From positions 3,699,001-3,763,000 of the forward strand of contig NZ_CP052859.1 of the NCBI RefSeq assembly GCF_012935695.1: a DNA stretch of 64,000 nucleotides, in the 5' to 3' direction. Below, piece by piece: positions 1-9,613 of the stretch (positions are counted from its first letter, which is position 1; each line of letters begins with the position of its first letter). The notes below the pieces were generated by a model. It was not told the DNA's origin, made no database searches, and saw only the letters and a list, made by a program, of their open reading frames with translations. Source of the DNA: Pseudomonas sp. ADAK18. GTDB lineage: Bacteria > Pseudomonadota > Gammaproteobacteria > Pseudomonadales > Pseudomonadaceae. The translations under genes and the position numbers were made by a program.

Positions 1-281
1 GGGCACTGGCAGAGGGTGGCACGACGCTGGTGGTCTATATGGGCGTGGCGAAGCTGGGAGAGATCCGGCAACAGTTACTGGAGGCGGGCATGGCCGCCGA
101 CATGCCAGTGGCGATGATTGAAAATGCCTCACTACCTGAACAACGGGAGTGTCGCAGCGATCTTTCCGGCATGGAGGACGATGCACGAAACTTTTCCTTG
201 AAGAGTCCGGCAATACTGGTGATTGGACACGTTGCTGCAATGGCCCAGACGGTGCAAACACGGGCAATGGAAACCGCCTGA
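1..281 (+). CDS. cobA: Uroporphyrinogen-III C-methyltransferase, C-terminal fragment (cut by the window edge)
   Basis: The open frame enters from the left edge and ends at 281, giving about 92 residues. The residues fit the C-terminal part of a SAM-dependent uroporphyrinogen-III methyltransferase, the enzyme that makes precorrin-2 for siroheme and cobalamin. The segment after VVYMGVAKL, with MIENASLPEQR and a PAILVIGHVA-like end, is characteristic of the tetrapyrrole methylase fold. cobA next to oprF in convergent orientation is the usual Pseudomonas arrangement. The N-terminal SAM-binding part lies outside the window. Confidence 0.85.
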   Translation, partial: ALAEGGTTLVVYMGVAKLGEIRQQLLEAGMAADMPVAMIENASLPEQRECRSDLSGMEDDARNFSLKSPAILVIGHVAAMAQTVQTRAMETA

Positions 282-296
282 GGCAAACTCCAGGCG

Positions 297-327
297 AAAA
301 AAAGCCCGGCCTAAGCCGGGCTTTTTT
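297..327. terminator. Bidirectional intrinsic terminator between cobA and oprF
   Basis: A 9-bp GC-rich stem (AAGCCCGGC / GCCGGGCTT) with a CTAA loop is flanked by an A-run on the left and a T-run on the right. It can therefore stop transcription from both directions. It lies between the two convergent stop codons. Confidence 0.9.
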
Positions 328-341
328 CTACAACTCAGTAA

Positions 342-1319
342 TTACTGAGCTGCTTGAGCTTCAACCGATGCTTCTACGCGACGGTTAACAGCACGACCTG
401 CTTCAGTTGCGTTGTCAGCAACTGGGCGGGATTCGCCGTAACCAACAGCAGTGATGCGGTTAGCAGCTACGCCGTCTTTTTCCAGAACTTTCTTAACAGC
501 GTCAGCACGACGCTGGGACAGCTTCTGGTTGTAGGCGTCTGGACCGATGGAGTCAGTGTGACCAGCAACTTCTACGTTGGTAGCTGGGTACTGAGCCATG
601 AAGTCGGCCAGGTTTTTCACGTCGCCGTAGCTGTTAGGCTTAACAACCGACTTGTCGAAGTCGAACTTAACGTCCAACTCAACACGAACAACCTGAGCAA
701 CCGGAGCTTCTGGCTCTGGAACTGGCTCTGGAGCTGGAGCAGGAGCAGGTGCTACTGCGCCGGCGTTACCGCCGAAGTTCACGCCCAGACCAACCAGTGC
801 AGCGTAGTCCCACTTACCGTTGTCCAGTGCGTAGTCAGCTTCAACACCGGCACGAGCGTACAGGTTGTTGGTGAAGTAGTACTTCACACCGGCACCAGCG
901 ATAGCCAGGGTCGATTGATCGCGACCTTTGTGGCCGTCAGCTTCTACGTTGCTACGGCTCTGGTGACCGAAACCACCTTCTACGTATGGACGCAGGGAGT
1001 CAACGCCAGCCTGACCGAAGTGATAGGTAGCAACCAGGCTACCGGTATCGCCGCCAATCTTCTGGTTACCAGTACCGTTGTTCGAACGGGTGTGGTTGGT
1101 TTTGTCGTAGCTGAGGTTCAGCTCGAGGTCGTCGGTCAGGAAATAACCAATGCGAGCGCCTGGGTTGAAGCCGTCTTCGATATTTTTGACGCTATCGTTG
1201 TACTGCTTCTTGTAGAACAGCTCGCCTTCAACTGCGCCTTGGCCTTGTGCCAGAACGCCGAAAGAAGTAGCGGCAATAAGAGAACCAATGGCCAAGCCCA
1301 AGGTGTTTTTCAGTTTCAT
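342..1319 (-). CDS. oprF: OprF major outer-membrane porin / peptidoglycan-binding protein
   Basis: 325 residues. A signal peptide (MKLKNTLGLAIGSLIAATSF, cleavage near ALA-Q) is followed by an N-terminal eight-stranded OmpA-like barrel (about 25-180). Next comes a Pro/Ala/Glu linker (APAPAPAPEPVPEPEAP) and a C-terminal OmpA peptidoglycan-binding domain with the motif VAGHTDSIG and the QRRADAV helix. OprF is the general structural porin of Pseudomonas, anchors the outer membrane to peptidoglycan and affects envelope stress signalling. No cysteine is seen in this protein. It lies 107 bp downstream of sigX in the same orientation, and sigX is the ECF sigma factor known to contribute to oprF transcription. 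Length and domain order are standard. Confidence 0.97.
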   Translation of the reverse strand: MKLKNTLGLAIGSLIAATSFGVLAQGQGAVEGELFYKKQYNDSVKNIEDGFNPGARIGYFLTDDLELNLSYDKTNHTRSNNGTGNQKIGGDTGSLVATYHFGQAGVDSLRPYVEGGFGHQSRSNVEADGHKGRDQSTLAIAGAGVKYYFTNNLYARAGVEADYALDNGKWDYAALVGLGVNFGGNAGAVAPAPAPAPEPVPEPEAPVAQVVRVELDVKFDFDKSVVKPNSYGDVKNLADFMAQYPATNVEVAGHTDSIGPDAYNQKLSQRRADAVKKVLEKDGVAANRITAVGYGESRPVADNATEAGRAVNRRVEASVEAQAAQ

Positions 1320-1426
1320 CCGTTAAATCCCCATCTGGTGATTGTAAAGCAGTCCCACATACCGGGGGACAACTCGGCGACAAGTCTAACAGAACTTGCC
1401 TACACGTAAGAGATATTTGCACCGAA

Positions 1427-2017
1427 CTAAGTTTCAGTACTGCCCGCAAATTTCTCACGCAATTTATCAAGAGCACGTTTGTAACGCATTTTTGTAGCAC
1501 TCAAACCCATATGCATGATATCGGCGATTTCCTGAAACTCCAGTTCTGCGACAAATCGTAGCACCAAAATTTCCCGGTCAATCGGATTCACATGCACCAA
1601 CCAGCGATCAAGTCCGCCCTTCTCCTCAGGTGTCGGCGCCTTTTCTTCAGACGCTTCCTCGAGGGGGTCCAGACTCAAAGCATCCATCAAGCGACGCTTT
1701 CGCCGTTCCTTCCGATACTGCGTGATGCACTCATTGTACGTGATGCTGTATAGCCAGGTTTTGAACTTCGATTTGCCCTCGAAGTTCTTCAGACCGTACA
1801 GCACCTTGAGCATCACTTCCTGACAGACATCATCCGCATCCCGATCGTTCCCCAAATATCTTGAACAAACGTTGAACAAGGTGCGTTGATACCTGCGCAT
1901 CAATTCTTCGTACGCGCGTGTTACGTGAAACAGCTCCGTGTGCGCGCGCGCGACCAACTCCTCATCAGAGAGCTCACGGGGGTCATAGCGCGTGGACAGC
2001 GTTTGGGCTTTATTCAA
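1427..2017 (-). CDS. sigX: ECF sigma factor SigX
   Basis: 196 residues with sigma-70 region 2 (YQRTLFNVCSRYLGNDRDADD, then VCQEVMLKVLYGLKNF and KFKTWLYSITYNEC) and region 4 (IDREILVLRFVAELEFQEIA and the helix-turn-helix LSATKMRYKRALDKLR). It matches SigX of P. aeruginosa closely as I recall that sequence. SigX is an extracytoplasmic-function sigma factor tied to envelope stress, membrane fluidity and oprF expression. No anti-sigma gene follows; the upstream neighbours cmpX and crfX are the usual partners, and cmpX is a mechanosensitive channel linked to SigX activity. Confidence 0.96.
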   Translation of the reverse strand: MNKAQTLSTRYDPRELSDEELVARAHTELFHVTRAYEELMRRYQRTLFNVCSRYLGNDRDADDVCQEVMLKVLYGLKNFEGKSKFKTWLYSITYNECITQYRKERRKRRLMDALSLDPLEEASEEKAPTPEEKGGLDRWLVHVNPIDREILVLRFVAELEFQEIADIMHMGLSATKMRYKRALDKLREKFAGSTET

Positions 2018-2104
2018 AACAAGTCGTGCCGACAGTCAGGTCAATGTCCGCCACAGTCTGGTTACCCAGGATTGCGGCGGCGTACATTAGCAGGGTTTGC
2101 CGGA

Positions 2105-2935
2105 TTAGCGGCTACTCACATGCTGTTCCAGCAGAATCCGATTGGACAGCGAAACCAGTTCGCCATCATCGGTCAGCACTGTCGTCTTGACCGTGCCGAT
2201 CTCTTCGATCTGCCCTTCGACCTCGCCCACACGCACGTGTTGCCCAACCTGGTACAACTCACGCACATAGATTCCCGCAAGAATCTGACCGGCAATATCC
2301 CGGCTTCCCAACCCCATGGCCAGCGCAACGGCCAGACCAACGGTAATCAAAACGATCACAATCACATGGTTCAGGAGGTCAGTCTTAACCTCCAACTGGC
2401 TGATCGCCACCGAAATACTGATGATGATTACCAGCCCCTGAGCGATTCGCCCCAGGCCGCTGGCGTAATCCAGCCCCACTCCTTCAGCCGCGCCGCGCAC
2501 CAGGCCATTAGCCAGCTGTGCCAGCAAAACCCCTACCAGCAACACCAGCGCGCCGCCGAATACCTTCGGCAAATACAGCGCCAGCATGTCGAGAGTAGCT
2601 GAAACTCGCTCAAGTCCAAGTGATTCGGCTGCAGAAACCAAAAAAATCAGCAAAACGAACCAATAAACAATCTTTCCGATCAGTGTGGAGATCGGTACTT
2701 GCAGCCCAGCCCGGCCCAACAACTTGGTGAGACCGGTACCTCCCATCAAACGATCAAGGCCCAATTTGGCGAGCAACTTGGACAGCAGGGTGTCGAGCAG
2801 CTTGGCCACGACAAAACCCAGCAGGACCACCACCAGAGCGCCAAACAGGTTGGGAATGAAATTCGCCACCTTGGTCCACAACGCAGTCATTGCAGTTACC
2901 AGACTCTGCGTCCAGAGATCAAGTTCCATATTCAA
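2105..2935 (-). CDS. cmpX: CmpX, mechanosensitive-channel-like membrane protein
   Basis: 276 residues with an N-terminal set of transmembrane helices (IPNLFGALVVVLLGFVVAKL, then VYWFVLLIFLVSAAESLG, FGGALVLLVGVLLAQLANG and LVIIISISVAISQLE) and a small C-terminal MscS-type beta domain (RDIAGQILAGIYVRELYQVG, then EGQIEEIGTVKTTVLTDDG). The family is the small conserved TM-helix / MscS-related channels of the inner membrane. The start codon overlaps the crfX stop by four bases (ATGA), so the two are translationally coupled. In Pseudomonas this gene sits between crfX and sigX. Confidence 0.93.
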   Translation of the reverse strand: MNMELDLWTQSLVTAMTALWTKVANFIPNLFGALVVVLLGFVVAKLLDTLLSKLLAKLGLDRLMGGTGLTKLLGRAGLQVPISTLIGKIVYWFVLLIFLVSAAESLGLERVSATLDMLALYLPKVFGGALVLLVGVLLAQLANGLVRGAAEGVGLDYASGLGRIAQGLVIIISISVAISQLEVKTDLLNHVIVIVLITVGLAVALAMGLGSRDIAGQILAGIYVRELYQVGQHVRVGEVEGQIEEIGTVKTTVLTDDGELVSLSNRILLEQHVSSR

Positions 2936-3177
2936 TCAGCCTTATCAGCAGTGCGAGTAATAGGTTTACGACGGGAAACCGGGGATACATGGGCCGAACC
3001 ATTGTTCAGGGCCATCATCAACGCCGGCAACCAACGACCGAGCAAACCGAACAGATCTCCCGCCCCTACCTGACGGTTGGCGGTTTTCAGTACGCGACCC
3101 AGGCAAGCATCGTCGTCCCGGTTGGACGGCGAAGCATTAAGCATGTCACGTAAAGACTGTTCGAACGGATCGTGCAT
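2932..3177 (-). CDS. crfX: CrfX, small conserved protein upstream of cmpX
   Basis: 81 residues, starting MHDPFEQSLRDMLNAS and ending in a basic tail. There is no signal peptide and only a short hydrophobic segment (FGLLGRWLPALMMALNNG). The position, size and four-base overlap with cmpX identify it as the Pseudomonas crfX gene, a protein of unresolved function in the cmaX-crfX-cmpX-sigX-oprF locus. No catalytic motif is visible. Confidence 0.85.
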   Translation of the reverse strand: MHDPFEQSLRDMLNASPSNRDDDACLGRVLKTANRQVGAGDLFGLLGRWLPALMMALNNGSAHVSPVSRRKPITRTADKAD

Positions 3178-3263
3178 AAGGGACCTCTCGCAAGTATTTT
3201 AAAAGACGAGGGTAAAATTCTTCAGGTCACATGACCTCTTCCTACGTTCAGGTCATATTCAGG

Positions 3264-4265
3264 TCAAACCCAGCGTAAACGTCGAAACAACCACCATTGC
3301 CCCACGGCCACCGAGACCATCATCAGGCAGGCAATCAAGAATCCGTAAGGGCTGGAAGAGAACGGAATCCCTCCCACGTTGATACCCAGCAGACCGGTCA
3401 GAAAACTCATCGGCAGGAAGATCCCGGTGATGATCCCGAAGCGGTACATGGTGCGATTCATGCGCACGCTCAAGCGCCGGTCTTCGGCCTCAAGTACAAG
3501 CCCCACGCGCTCTCGGGTCAATTCCAGCTCTTCCAGATAACGGGTCAGGCTGTTGTTCAATTCATTCCAATAGTCAGCATCGTCATCGACGAACCAAGGC
3601 AGTTTGATCCGGGTCAACTGACCGAAGATATCCCGCTGCGGCGACAAGAAACGCTTCAGCCCGGCAGCCCGCCGACGAATCTGCAGAATGCTGCCATGCT
3701 CCGGAGTATACCGTTCGTCGGCATCCAGTTTTTCTTCTTCGGCATCGACGATTTCAGAAAGATCACTGACCAGATCCTGAACCTTGTTGGTCAGGTACTG
3801 CGCCATATAAAGGATAAGTTCTGACGCAGTTTTAGGCCCTTTGCCATCCGCCAACTGCACCAGCAGTTCGTCAGTGGCACGCAACGGCCGCAAACGCAGC
3901 GAGATAACCCGTGAAGCCGAGGCAAAAATGCGCACCGACACCATGTCTTCCGGCTCTGCCCCGGGGTTCAGGTTGATTCCTCGCAAGAACAGCAGCAGTT
4001 CTGCGTCCGGCAGTGGCAACAGGCGCGGACGAGTGTTCTCTTCCAGCAGCAAGTCACAGGCGAATTCGCTCAAACCACTGGATTTGCGCAGCCAGGTCTG
4101 GGTCTGGGGATGGCTGCGGTCCCAATGCAGCCACAGGCTTTCCTGGGGCTGTAGTTGCAGCTCATCAAGCTCGGTCCGAGCAATCGAACGCGCACCGCCT
4201 TTACCATCCAGCACCAGGGCATGCACCAGCCCCCATTGCGCGTTTTCTTCCTCGAACATCCTCAC
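3264..4265 (-). CDS. cmaX: CmaX, CorA/ZntB-family metal ion transporter
   Basis: 333 residues: a long cytoplasmic N-terminal domain with coiled helices (about 150-260), then two C-terminal transmembrane helices (FGIITGIFLPMSFLTGLLGI and YGFLIACLMMVSVAVGQWWL). The signature loop reads GIN-VGGIP rather than the strict GMN of CorA magnesium channels, which puts the protein nearer the ZntB branch. The likely role is divalent cation (Mg or Zn) movement across the inner membrane; the ion cannot be told from sequence. It sits in the conserved position upstream of crfX. Confidence 0.9.
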   Translation of the reverse strand: MRMFEEENAQWGLVHALVLDGKGGARSIARTELDELQLQPQESLWLHWDRSHPQTQTWLRKSSGLSEFACDLLLEENTRPRLLPLPDAELLLFLRGINLNPGAEPEDMVSVRIFASASRVISLRLRPLRATDELLVQLADGKGPKTASELILYMAQYLTNKVQDLVSDLSEIVDAEEEKLDADERYTPEHGSILQIRRRAAGLKRFLSPQRDIFGQLTRIKLPWFVDDDADYWNELNNSLTRYLEELELTRERVGLVLEAEDRRLSVRMNRTMYRFGIITGIFLPMSFLTGLLGINVGGIPFSSSPYGFLIACLMMVSVAVGQWWLFRRLRWV

Positions 4266-4284
4266 CCCTGTCGGCTACTGCTAC

Positions 4285-4776
4285 TTATTCAGGCATTTTC
4301 AGCGGGCTGGGGGAGACAATCACACCGTTATTGTCGGCGTAGACATACTCTCCCGGGCGGAACGTCACGCCGGCAAAGGTCACCGCCACGTTCAAATCGC
4401 CGATGCCACGCTTGTCAGTCTTCATCGGGTGACTGGCCAGGGCCTGCACCCCAAGGTCGGTTTGGGCGATGACGTCGACATCACGGATGCAACCGTAGAT
4501 CACCAGCCCTTCCCAGCCATTTTTCGCGGCTTTCTCGGCGATCATGTCGCCCAGCAAGGCTCTGCGCAGGGAACCGCCACCGTCAACCACCAGCACCTTG
4601 CCGGCGCCATTGAGCTCGGCTTGCTCCTTGACCAGTGAGTTGTCTTCGAAGCACTTGATGGTGACGATCTGGCCACCAAAGGAGTCCCGGCCGCCGAAAT
4701 TGCTGAACATCGGCTCAACCACCTGCACCAGTTCCGGGTAGGCATCACACAGATCGGGGGTAACGTAATGGTTCAT
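4285..4776 (-). CDS. rraA: RraA-family protein (RNase E inhibitor-like / 4-hydroxy-4-methyl-2-oxoglutarate aldolase-like)
   Basis: 163 residues from the chosen ATG ([15 protein letters not shown]), which has AGGAG 8 bases upstream; an in-frame upstream start would add 14 unconvincing residues. The fold signature is [21 protein letters not shown] with [12 protein letters not shown] downstream. Family members either bind RNase E and inhibit it or act as HMG/CHA-type aldolases using the same Arg/Asp site; sequence alone does not decide between the two. It lies between the esterase gene and cmaX in the same orientation. Confidence 0.9.
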   Translation of the reverse strand: MNHYVTPDLCDAYPELVQVVEPMFSNFGGRDSFGGQIVTIKCFEDNSLVKEQAELNGAGKVLVVDGGGSLRRALLGDMIAEKAAKNGWEGLVIYGCIRDVDVIAQTDLGVQALASHPMKTDKRGIGDLNVAVTFAGVTFRPGEYVYADNNGVIVSPSPLKMPE

Positions 4777-5020
4777 CGGGAAACTCCTGTAGGTGAAAGA
4801 AGGTGTCGAACAACCCACTGTTTACATCAGCTCTTTAACTCAGGGAAACGCATCGCAACGACGGTTCTTTAAGGCACGCTCGTTGCGGCCGGCAATGATC
4901 AGACTCACTCGAGCACAACGCAATAGCTACTGCGCGACTGAATATGACCAGAACAGCCCGACGCGTCATATCTTAGCCGCAACCACAAGCAAGCGAAACG
5001 CCCTTGTTAGAGCCCTCCAC

Positions 5021-6010
5021 TCAAACCGCCGCGAGCACCTGAGGTTGGGCCCCCATCAAAGGTGTCAGCGGATCCTTCAGCCACCTCTGCACCACCGGCC
5101 ATACTTCGGCCTGGGCGGCTTTGCTGACCAGCATCTCCACATGCCCGAAATCACCGGTAAATCCTTGCTTGCGTCCCAGGCACAGATACTGACGGTGCTC
5201 GGAACCAATTTGTTCGAACAGTTTGCGGCAGGCCCAATCCGGGTCCTGATGATCACCGGCGGCGCTCACCGCCAGAATCGGCACATCCACCTCAGCCAAG
5301 CCCTTCCACCAGTCACTTTCGGCGTCGCCAAAGCGCCCGAACAAGCCGTGCCAACGCATGGTTTCCAGGGCCAGGCCGATGGGTTCGTCTTCCGGGCCGC
5401 GCTTGAGCCTGGAACCGGACAACTGGGAGAAATGTTTCAAAATAAATCGTCCGCCCCACGCCACCGGTGGAATCTTCAATGGCCACCAGGTTCGACTGAC
5501 CTGACAACCAAACAAGGCCACCGAGGCCACCGTCGGAGCGCCCAGATACTGACCACCCAACGCGGCTGCCAGGGTAATACCCCCCAATGAATGACCGATC
5601 CAATGGGGAATCTGCCCGCTCTGCTCACGAACAAACGCGGCAATGGCAGGCAAATCGTAGCGAGCATAGTCAGCCACGCGGTTTTTAGCGTAGTCCTGGT
5701 TACGCCGGGACAAGCCATGGCCACGCATTTCCGGGATCCACACGTCAAACCCCTGCCGCGCCAGACAGGCGCCCAGACCGATCCCCTTGGGCGAATACCA
5801 AAACCGTCGGTTGGAGAAGCTGCCATGCAATAGCACCACCGGTACGCCCCGGTTTTCCGGGGCATCGGCCTGACCCAGTCGGGTCACGGCCAGCTCGACA
5901 GTGCCATCTGGGCTGTTGCCGGGCTTGAGGCGATAAACATCTTCACTCAGGTCGCCACGACGCTCAGCGCTGATCAAGGCGACGGGAAACAGGTTGCTGC
6001 TGCTTTGCAT
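5021..6010 (-). CDS. Alpha/beta-hydrolase (esterase/lipase-like)
   Basis: 329 residues from the start at MQSSSNLFPV. A longer in-frame start would place the ppsA terminator (6024-6056) inside the gene, so the short start is preferred; AAGAG lies six bases upstream of it. The nucleophile elbow is GHSLGG, the oxyanion region is LLHGSFSN, and VSAAGDHQDP and GDFGHVEM supply the acid and His of a Ser-Asp-His triad. No signal peptide is seen, so it is probably cytoplasmic. The substrate is unknown. The gene follows ppsA in the same orientation, as in other pseudomonads. Confidence 0.85.
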   Translation of the reverse strand: MQSSSNLFPVALISAERRGDLSEDVYRLKPGNSPDGTVELAVTRLGQADAPENRGVPVVLLHGSFSNRRFWYSPKGIGLGACLARQGFDVWIPEMRGHGLSRRNQDYAKNRVADYARYDLPAIAAFVREQSGQIPHWIGHSLGGITLAAALGGQYLGAPTVASVALFGCQVSRTWWPLKIPPVAWGGRFILKHFSQLSGSRLKRGPEDEPIGLALETMRWHGLFGRFGDAESDWWKGLAEVDVPILAVSAAGDHQDPDWACRKLFEQIGSEHRQYLCLGRKQGFTGDFGHVEMLVSKAAQAEVWPVVQRWLKDPLTPLMGAQPQVLAAV

Positions 6011-6023
6011 AATGCTCTTGCAC

Positions 6024-6056
6024 AAAAAAGGGCGGCGTCCGGATGGAGTTCCGCCC
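6024..6056 (-). terminator. Intrinsic terminator downstream of ppsA
   Basis: Read on the minus strand, GGGCGG...CCGCCC forms a stem followed directly by six T. A second hairpin with a nearly perfect 13-bp stem and a TAA loop lies at 6073-6101, 15 bp after the ppsA stop, without a clear T-run. The pair separates ppsA from the hydrolase gene and helps fix the start of the latter. Confidence 0.85.
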
Positions 6057-6117
6057 TGTACAGAATGAGAAATGCCGGCCAACCGTAACGGTTGACCGGC
6101 ACTTTTGATGTTACTAC

Positions 6118-8493
6118 CTATGCTGGCGCTTGAGCTTCCGCCAGGAAGAACCAGGTTTCCAGCACGGAATCAGGGTTCAGCGAGACGCTTTCGATGCCCT
6201 GTTCCATCAGCCATTTGGCCAGGTCCGGGTGATCGGAAGGGCCTTGGCCACAGATACCGATGTACTTGCCGGCCTTGTTACACGCCTGAATGGCATTGGC
6301 CAGCAGCTTCTTGACCGCAGGATTACGCTCGTCGAACAGGTGAGCGATGATCCCCGAGTCGCGGTCCAGGCCCAGGGTCAGTTGGGTCAGGTCGTTGGAG
6401 CCGATGGAGAAGCCGTCGAAGAACTCCAGGAACTCTTCGGCCAGGATGGCGTTGGACGGCAGTTCGCACATCATGATAACGCGCAGACCGTTCTCGCCAC
6501 GGGACAGACCGTTTTCGGCCAGCAGGTCAACGACCTGGCTTGCCTCGCCCAAGGTGCGTACGAACGGCACCATGATTTCGACGTTGGTCAGGCCCATCTC
6601 GTTGCGCACGCGCTTGAGCGCACGGCATTCGAGCTCGAAGCAGTCACGGAAGGCTTCGCTGATGTAACGCGAGGCCCCACGGAAGCCCAGCATCGGGTTT
6701 TCTTCTTCCGGCTCGTAGAGCTTGCCGCCGATCAGGTTGGCGTATTCGTTGGACTTGAAGTCCGACAGGCGCACGATGACCTTCTTCGGGTAGAACGCCG
6801 CCGCCAGGGTACTGATGCCTTCCACCAGCTTCTCGACGTAGAAGCCCACCGGGTCGTTGTAGCCGGCGATGCGCTTGTCGACGCTTTCCTTGATGTCCTG
6901 CGGCAGGCCGTCGTAGTTCAACAGCGCCTTGGGGTGCACGCCGATCATGCGGTTGATGATGAATTCCAGGCGGGCCAAGCCCACACCAGCGTTCGGCAAC
7001 TGGGCAAAATCGAAAGCTCGGTCGGGGTTACCGACGTTCATCATGATCTTGAACGGCAGGTCCGGCATGGCGTCGATGGAGTTCTGCTTGATGTCGAAGC
7101 CCAGTTCACCTTCAAAGATGAAGCCGGTGTCGCCTTCGGCGCAGGAAACGGTCACGCCCTGGCCGTCTTTCAACAACTGGGTAGCGTTGCCGCAACCGAC
7201 GACTGCCGGAATCCCCAGCTCACGGGCGATGATCGCCGCGTGGCAGGTACGCCCACCACGGTTGGTGACGATAGCGCTGGCGCGCTTCATGACCGGCTCC
7301 CAATCCGGGTCGGTCATGTCGGAGACCAACACGTCACCTGGCTGAACCTTGTCCATCTCGGACACGTCCTTGATGATCCGCACCTTGCCGGCGCCAATGC
7401 GCTGGCCGATGGCACGGCCTTCCACCAACACGGTACCGGTTTCTTTCAACAAGTAGCGTTCCATGACGTTGGCCGAGGTGCGGCTCTTCACGGTTTCAGG
7501 ACGGGCCTGAACGATGTACAGCTTGCCGTCGTCGCCGTCTTTGGCCCATTCGATGTCCATCGGGCACTTATAGTGCTTCTCGATGATCATTGCCTGTTTG
7601 GCCAGTTCGCTGACTTCAGCGTCGCTCAGGCAGAAACGCGCGCGTTCGGCCTTGTCGACATCAACGGTTTTCACCGAGCGACCGGCCTTGGCCTCGTCGC
7701 CGTAGATCATCTTGATGGCCTTGCTGCCCAGGTTGCGGCGCAGGATCGCCGGGCGACCGGCCTCAAGGGTGTGCTTGTGGACGTAGAATTCGTCCGGGTT
7801 GACCGCGCCTTGTACGACGGTTTCCCCGAGGCCGTAGGCGCCGGTGATGAATACCACGTCACGGAAGCCCGATTCGGTGTCCAGGGTGAACATGACGCCG
7901 GCAGTGCCGGTTTCCGAACGCACCATGCGTTGCACACCCGCAGACAGGGCCACCAGCTTGTGGTCGAACCCCTGGTGTACGCGGTAGGAAATGGCGCGGT
8001 CGTTAAAGAGGGAGGCAAACACTTCCTTGGCCGCGCGGATGACGTTTTCCACGCCGCGAATGTTCAGGAAAGTCTCTTGCTGGCCGGCGAAGGAGGCGTC
8101 GGGCAGGTCTTCGGCGGTAGCCGAGGAACGCACAGCGACAGCCATGTCCGGGTTACCGGCCGACAGCGTGGCGAACGCGGTGCGGATCTCGGCGTTGAGC
8201 TTCTCGGGGAACTCGGCTTCCATGATCCATTGACGGATCTGGGCGCCAGTCTTGGCCAGGGCATTGACGTCATCGACGTCCAGCGCATCGAGGGCCGCGT
8301 GAATCTGATCGTTGAGGCCGCTCAACTCGAGGAAATCACGGTAAGCCTGGGCCGTAGTGGCGAAGCCACCGGGCACCGAAACACCTGCGCCCGCAAGATT
8401 ACTGATCATCTCGCCCAGGGATGCGTTCTTGCCCCCCACATGCTCTACATCATGGACGCCGAGCTTATCGAGGGAAACTACGTACTCTACCAA
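6118..8493 (-). CDS. ppsA: Phosphoenolpyruvate synthase
   Basis: 791 residues, the normal length for the enzyme that converts pyruvate, ATP and water to PEP, AMP and phosphate in gluconeogenesis. The N-terminal ATP-grasp domain (about 1-340) contains KNASLGEM and [20 protein letters not shown]. The central phosphohistidine domain carries the catalytic His in [20 protein letters not shown]. The C-terminal TIM barrel includes [16 protein letters not shown] and [18 protein letters not shown], then CGQGPSDHP with the catalytic Cys. It is divergent from its regulator ppsR with a 178-bp gap between them. Confidence 0.98.
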   Translation of the reverse strand: MVEYVVSLDKLGVHDVEHVGGKNASLGEMISNLAGAGVSVPGGFATTAQAYRDFLELSGLNDQIHAALDALDVDDVNALAKTGAQIRQWIMEAEFPEKLNAEIRTAFATLSAGNPDMAVAVRSSATAEDLPDASFAGQQETFLNIRGVENVIRAAKEVFASLFNDRAISYRVHQGFDHKLVALSAGVQRMVRSETGTAGVMFTLDTESGFRDVVFITGAYGLGETVVQGAVNPDEFYVHKHTLEAGRPAILRRNLGSKAIKMIYGDEAKAGRSVKTVDVDKAERARFCLSDAEVSELAKQAMIIEKHYKCPMDIEWAKDGDDGKLYIVQARPETVKSRTSANVMERYLLKETGTVLVEGRAIGQRIGAGKVRIIKDVSEMDKVQPGDVLVSDMTDPDWEPVMKRASAIVTNRGGRTCHAAIIARELGIPAVVGCGNATQLLKDGQGVTVSCAEGDTGFIFEGELGFDIKQNSIDAMPDLPFKIMMNVGNPDRAFDFAQLPNAGVGLARLEFIINRMIGVHPKALLNYDGLPQDIKESVDKRIAGYNDPVGFYVEKLVEGISTLAAAFYPKKVIVRLSDFKSNEYANLIGGKLYEPEEENPMLGFRGASRYISEAFRDCFELECRALKRVRNEMGLTNVEIMVPFVRTLGEASQVVDLLAENGLSRGENGLRVIMMCELPSNAILAEEFLEFFDGFSIGSNDLTQLTLGLDRDSGIIAHLFDERNPAVKKLLANAIQACNKAGKYIGICGQGPSDHPDLAKWLMEQGIESVSLNPDSVLETWFFLAEAQAPA

Positions 8494-8671
8494 GGTGATC
8501 TCTCCACTAACTATGTTGGAAAAGCTCAGGACGCCGGTCGCTCAGTAGGAGCAAACACCTGCGCTTGTGGCCTGGACCTGGAAAATAAGTGAGAATGCGG
8601 CCCACTGCGGGACGGCAAAATCGCGCCTATCATATCCAAGATTCGTCATCAGCTTAAGGCCCAAGGCTCAA

Positions 8672-9490
8672 ATGAAACGATCTGCTTTCTTTATCTCCGA
8701 CGGCACCGGCATTACTGCCGAAACCCTGGGTCAAAGCCTCTTGGCGCAGTTCGAAAACATTACCTTCAGCAAATTCACGCGACCCTATATCGATAGCGTG
8801 GATAAAGCGCGAGCCATGGTACAACAAATCAATCTGGCCGCCGAAAAAGACGGTTTTCGTCCGATCATTTTCGACACCATCGTCAATCAAGACATTCGTG
8901 AGATCCTCGCAACTTCGAATGGTTTCATGATCGACATCTTCTCGACCTTCCTGGCGCCTTTGGAACAGGAGTTGAGTGAACACTCCTCCTACTCGGTAGG
9001 CAAGTCCCATTCCATTGGCCACAACTCCAACTATATGGAGCGGATCGAGGCGGTGAACTTCGCCCTGGACAATGACGACGGCGCCCGCACTCACTACTAC
9101 GACAAGGCCGACCTGATCCTGGTCGGTGTATCCCGCTGCGGCAAGACCCCGACCTGCCTCTATATGGCCATGCAATTCGGCATTCGCGCGGCCAACTACC
9201 CGCTGACCGAAGACGACATGGAACACCTGACGCTGCCGGCCGCCTTGCGCGCCCACCAGCACAAGCTGTTCGGCCTGACTATCGACCCGGACCGCCTCAC
9301 CGCCATTCGTAACGAGCGCAAGCCCAACAGCCGCTACTCCAGCTATGCCCAGTGTGAGTTTGAAGTGCGGGAAGTGGAAAATCTGTTCCGGCGCGAGAAT
9401 ATTGCGCACATCAATTCCACGCATTTTTCGGTGGAAGAGATTTCGGCGAAGATTCTGGTGGAAAAAGGGGTCGAGCGGCGCTTCAAGTAA
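8672..9490 (+). CDS. ppsR: PEP synthase regulatory protein (bifunctional kinase/pyrophosphorylase)
   Basis: 272 residues of the DUF299 family, from [20 protein letters not shown]. The P-loop is [10 protein letters not shown]. These proteins inactivate PEP synthase by ADP-dependent phosphorylation of its active-site Thr and reactivate it by Pi-dependent phosphorolysis. An in-frame start 105 bases upstream is rejected because the added residues do not resemble the family. Divergent orientation to ppsA is the rule in Pseudomonas. Confidence 0.96.
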   Translation: MKRSAFFISDGTGITAETLGQSLLAQFENITFSKFTRPYIDSVDKARAMVQQINLAAEKDGFRPIIFDTIVNQDIREILATSNGFMIDIFSTFLAPLEQELSEHSSYSVGKSHSIGHNSNYMERIEAVNFALDNDDGARTHYYDKADLILVGVSRCGKTPTCLYMAMQFGIRAANYPLTEDDMEHLTLPAALRAHQHKLFGLTIDPDRLTAIRNERKPNSRYSSYAQCEFEVREVENLFRRENIAHINSTHFSVEEISAKILVEKGVERRFK

Positions 9491-9512
9491 CTTTATGGCC
9501 TGACCTGACGCC

Positions 9513-9592
9513 ATCGCAGGCAAGCCAGCTCCCACAGTTAACCGAGTTCGACGATACGACGCGGTGAATGTGGGAGCTGGCTTGCCTGCGAT
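9513..9592. repeat. REP pair (inverted) between ppsR and mocR
   Basis: Two facing copies of a 24-bp unit (ATCGCAGGCAAGCCAGCTCC... at 9513-9536 and its exact reverse complement at 9569-9592) surround a 32-bp spacer. This is the fluorescens-type REP doublet (REPIN-like). The same variant occurs at 36002-36088. Confidence 0.92.
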
Positions 9593-9613
9593 GAACGATA
9601 ACTCGGTCCCCGC

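Noticed and set aside
354..1409. A plus-strand frame opposite oprF
   Set aside because: Ser/Val/Asn-rich shadow of the OprF coding strand.
6130..8592. An 820-codon plus-strand open frame opposite ppsA
   Set aside because: It is the GC-rich antisense shadow of ppsA; composition and residue pattern (His/Val/Asp-rich) resemble no protein and ppsA is certain.
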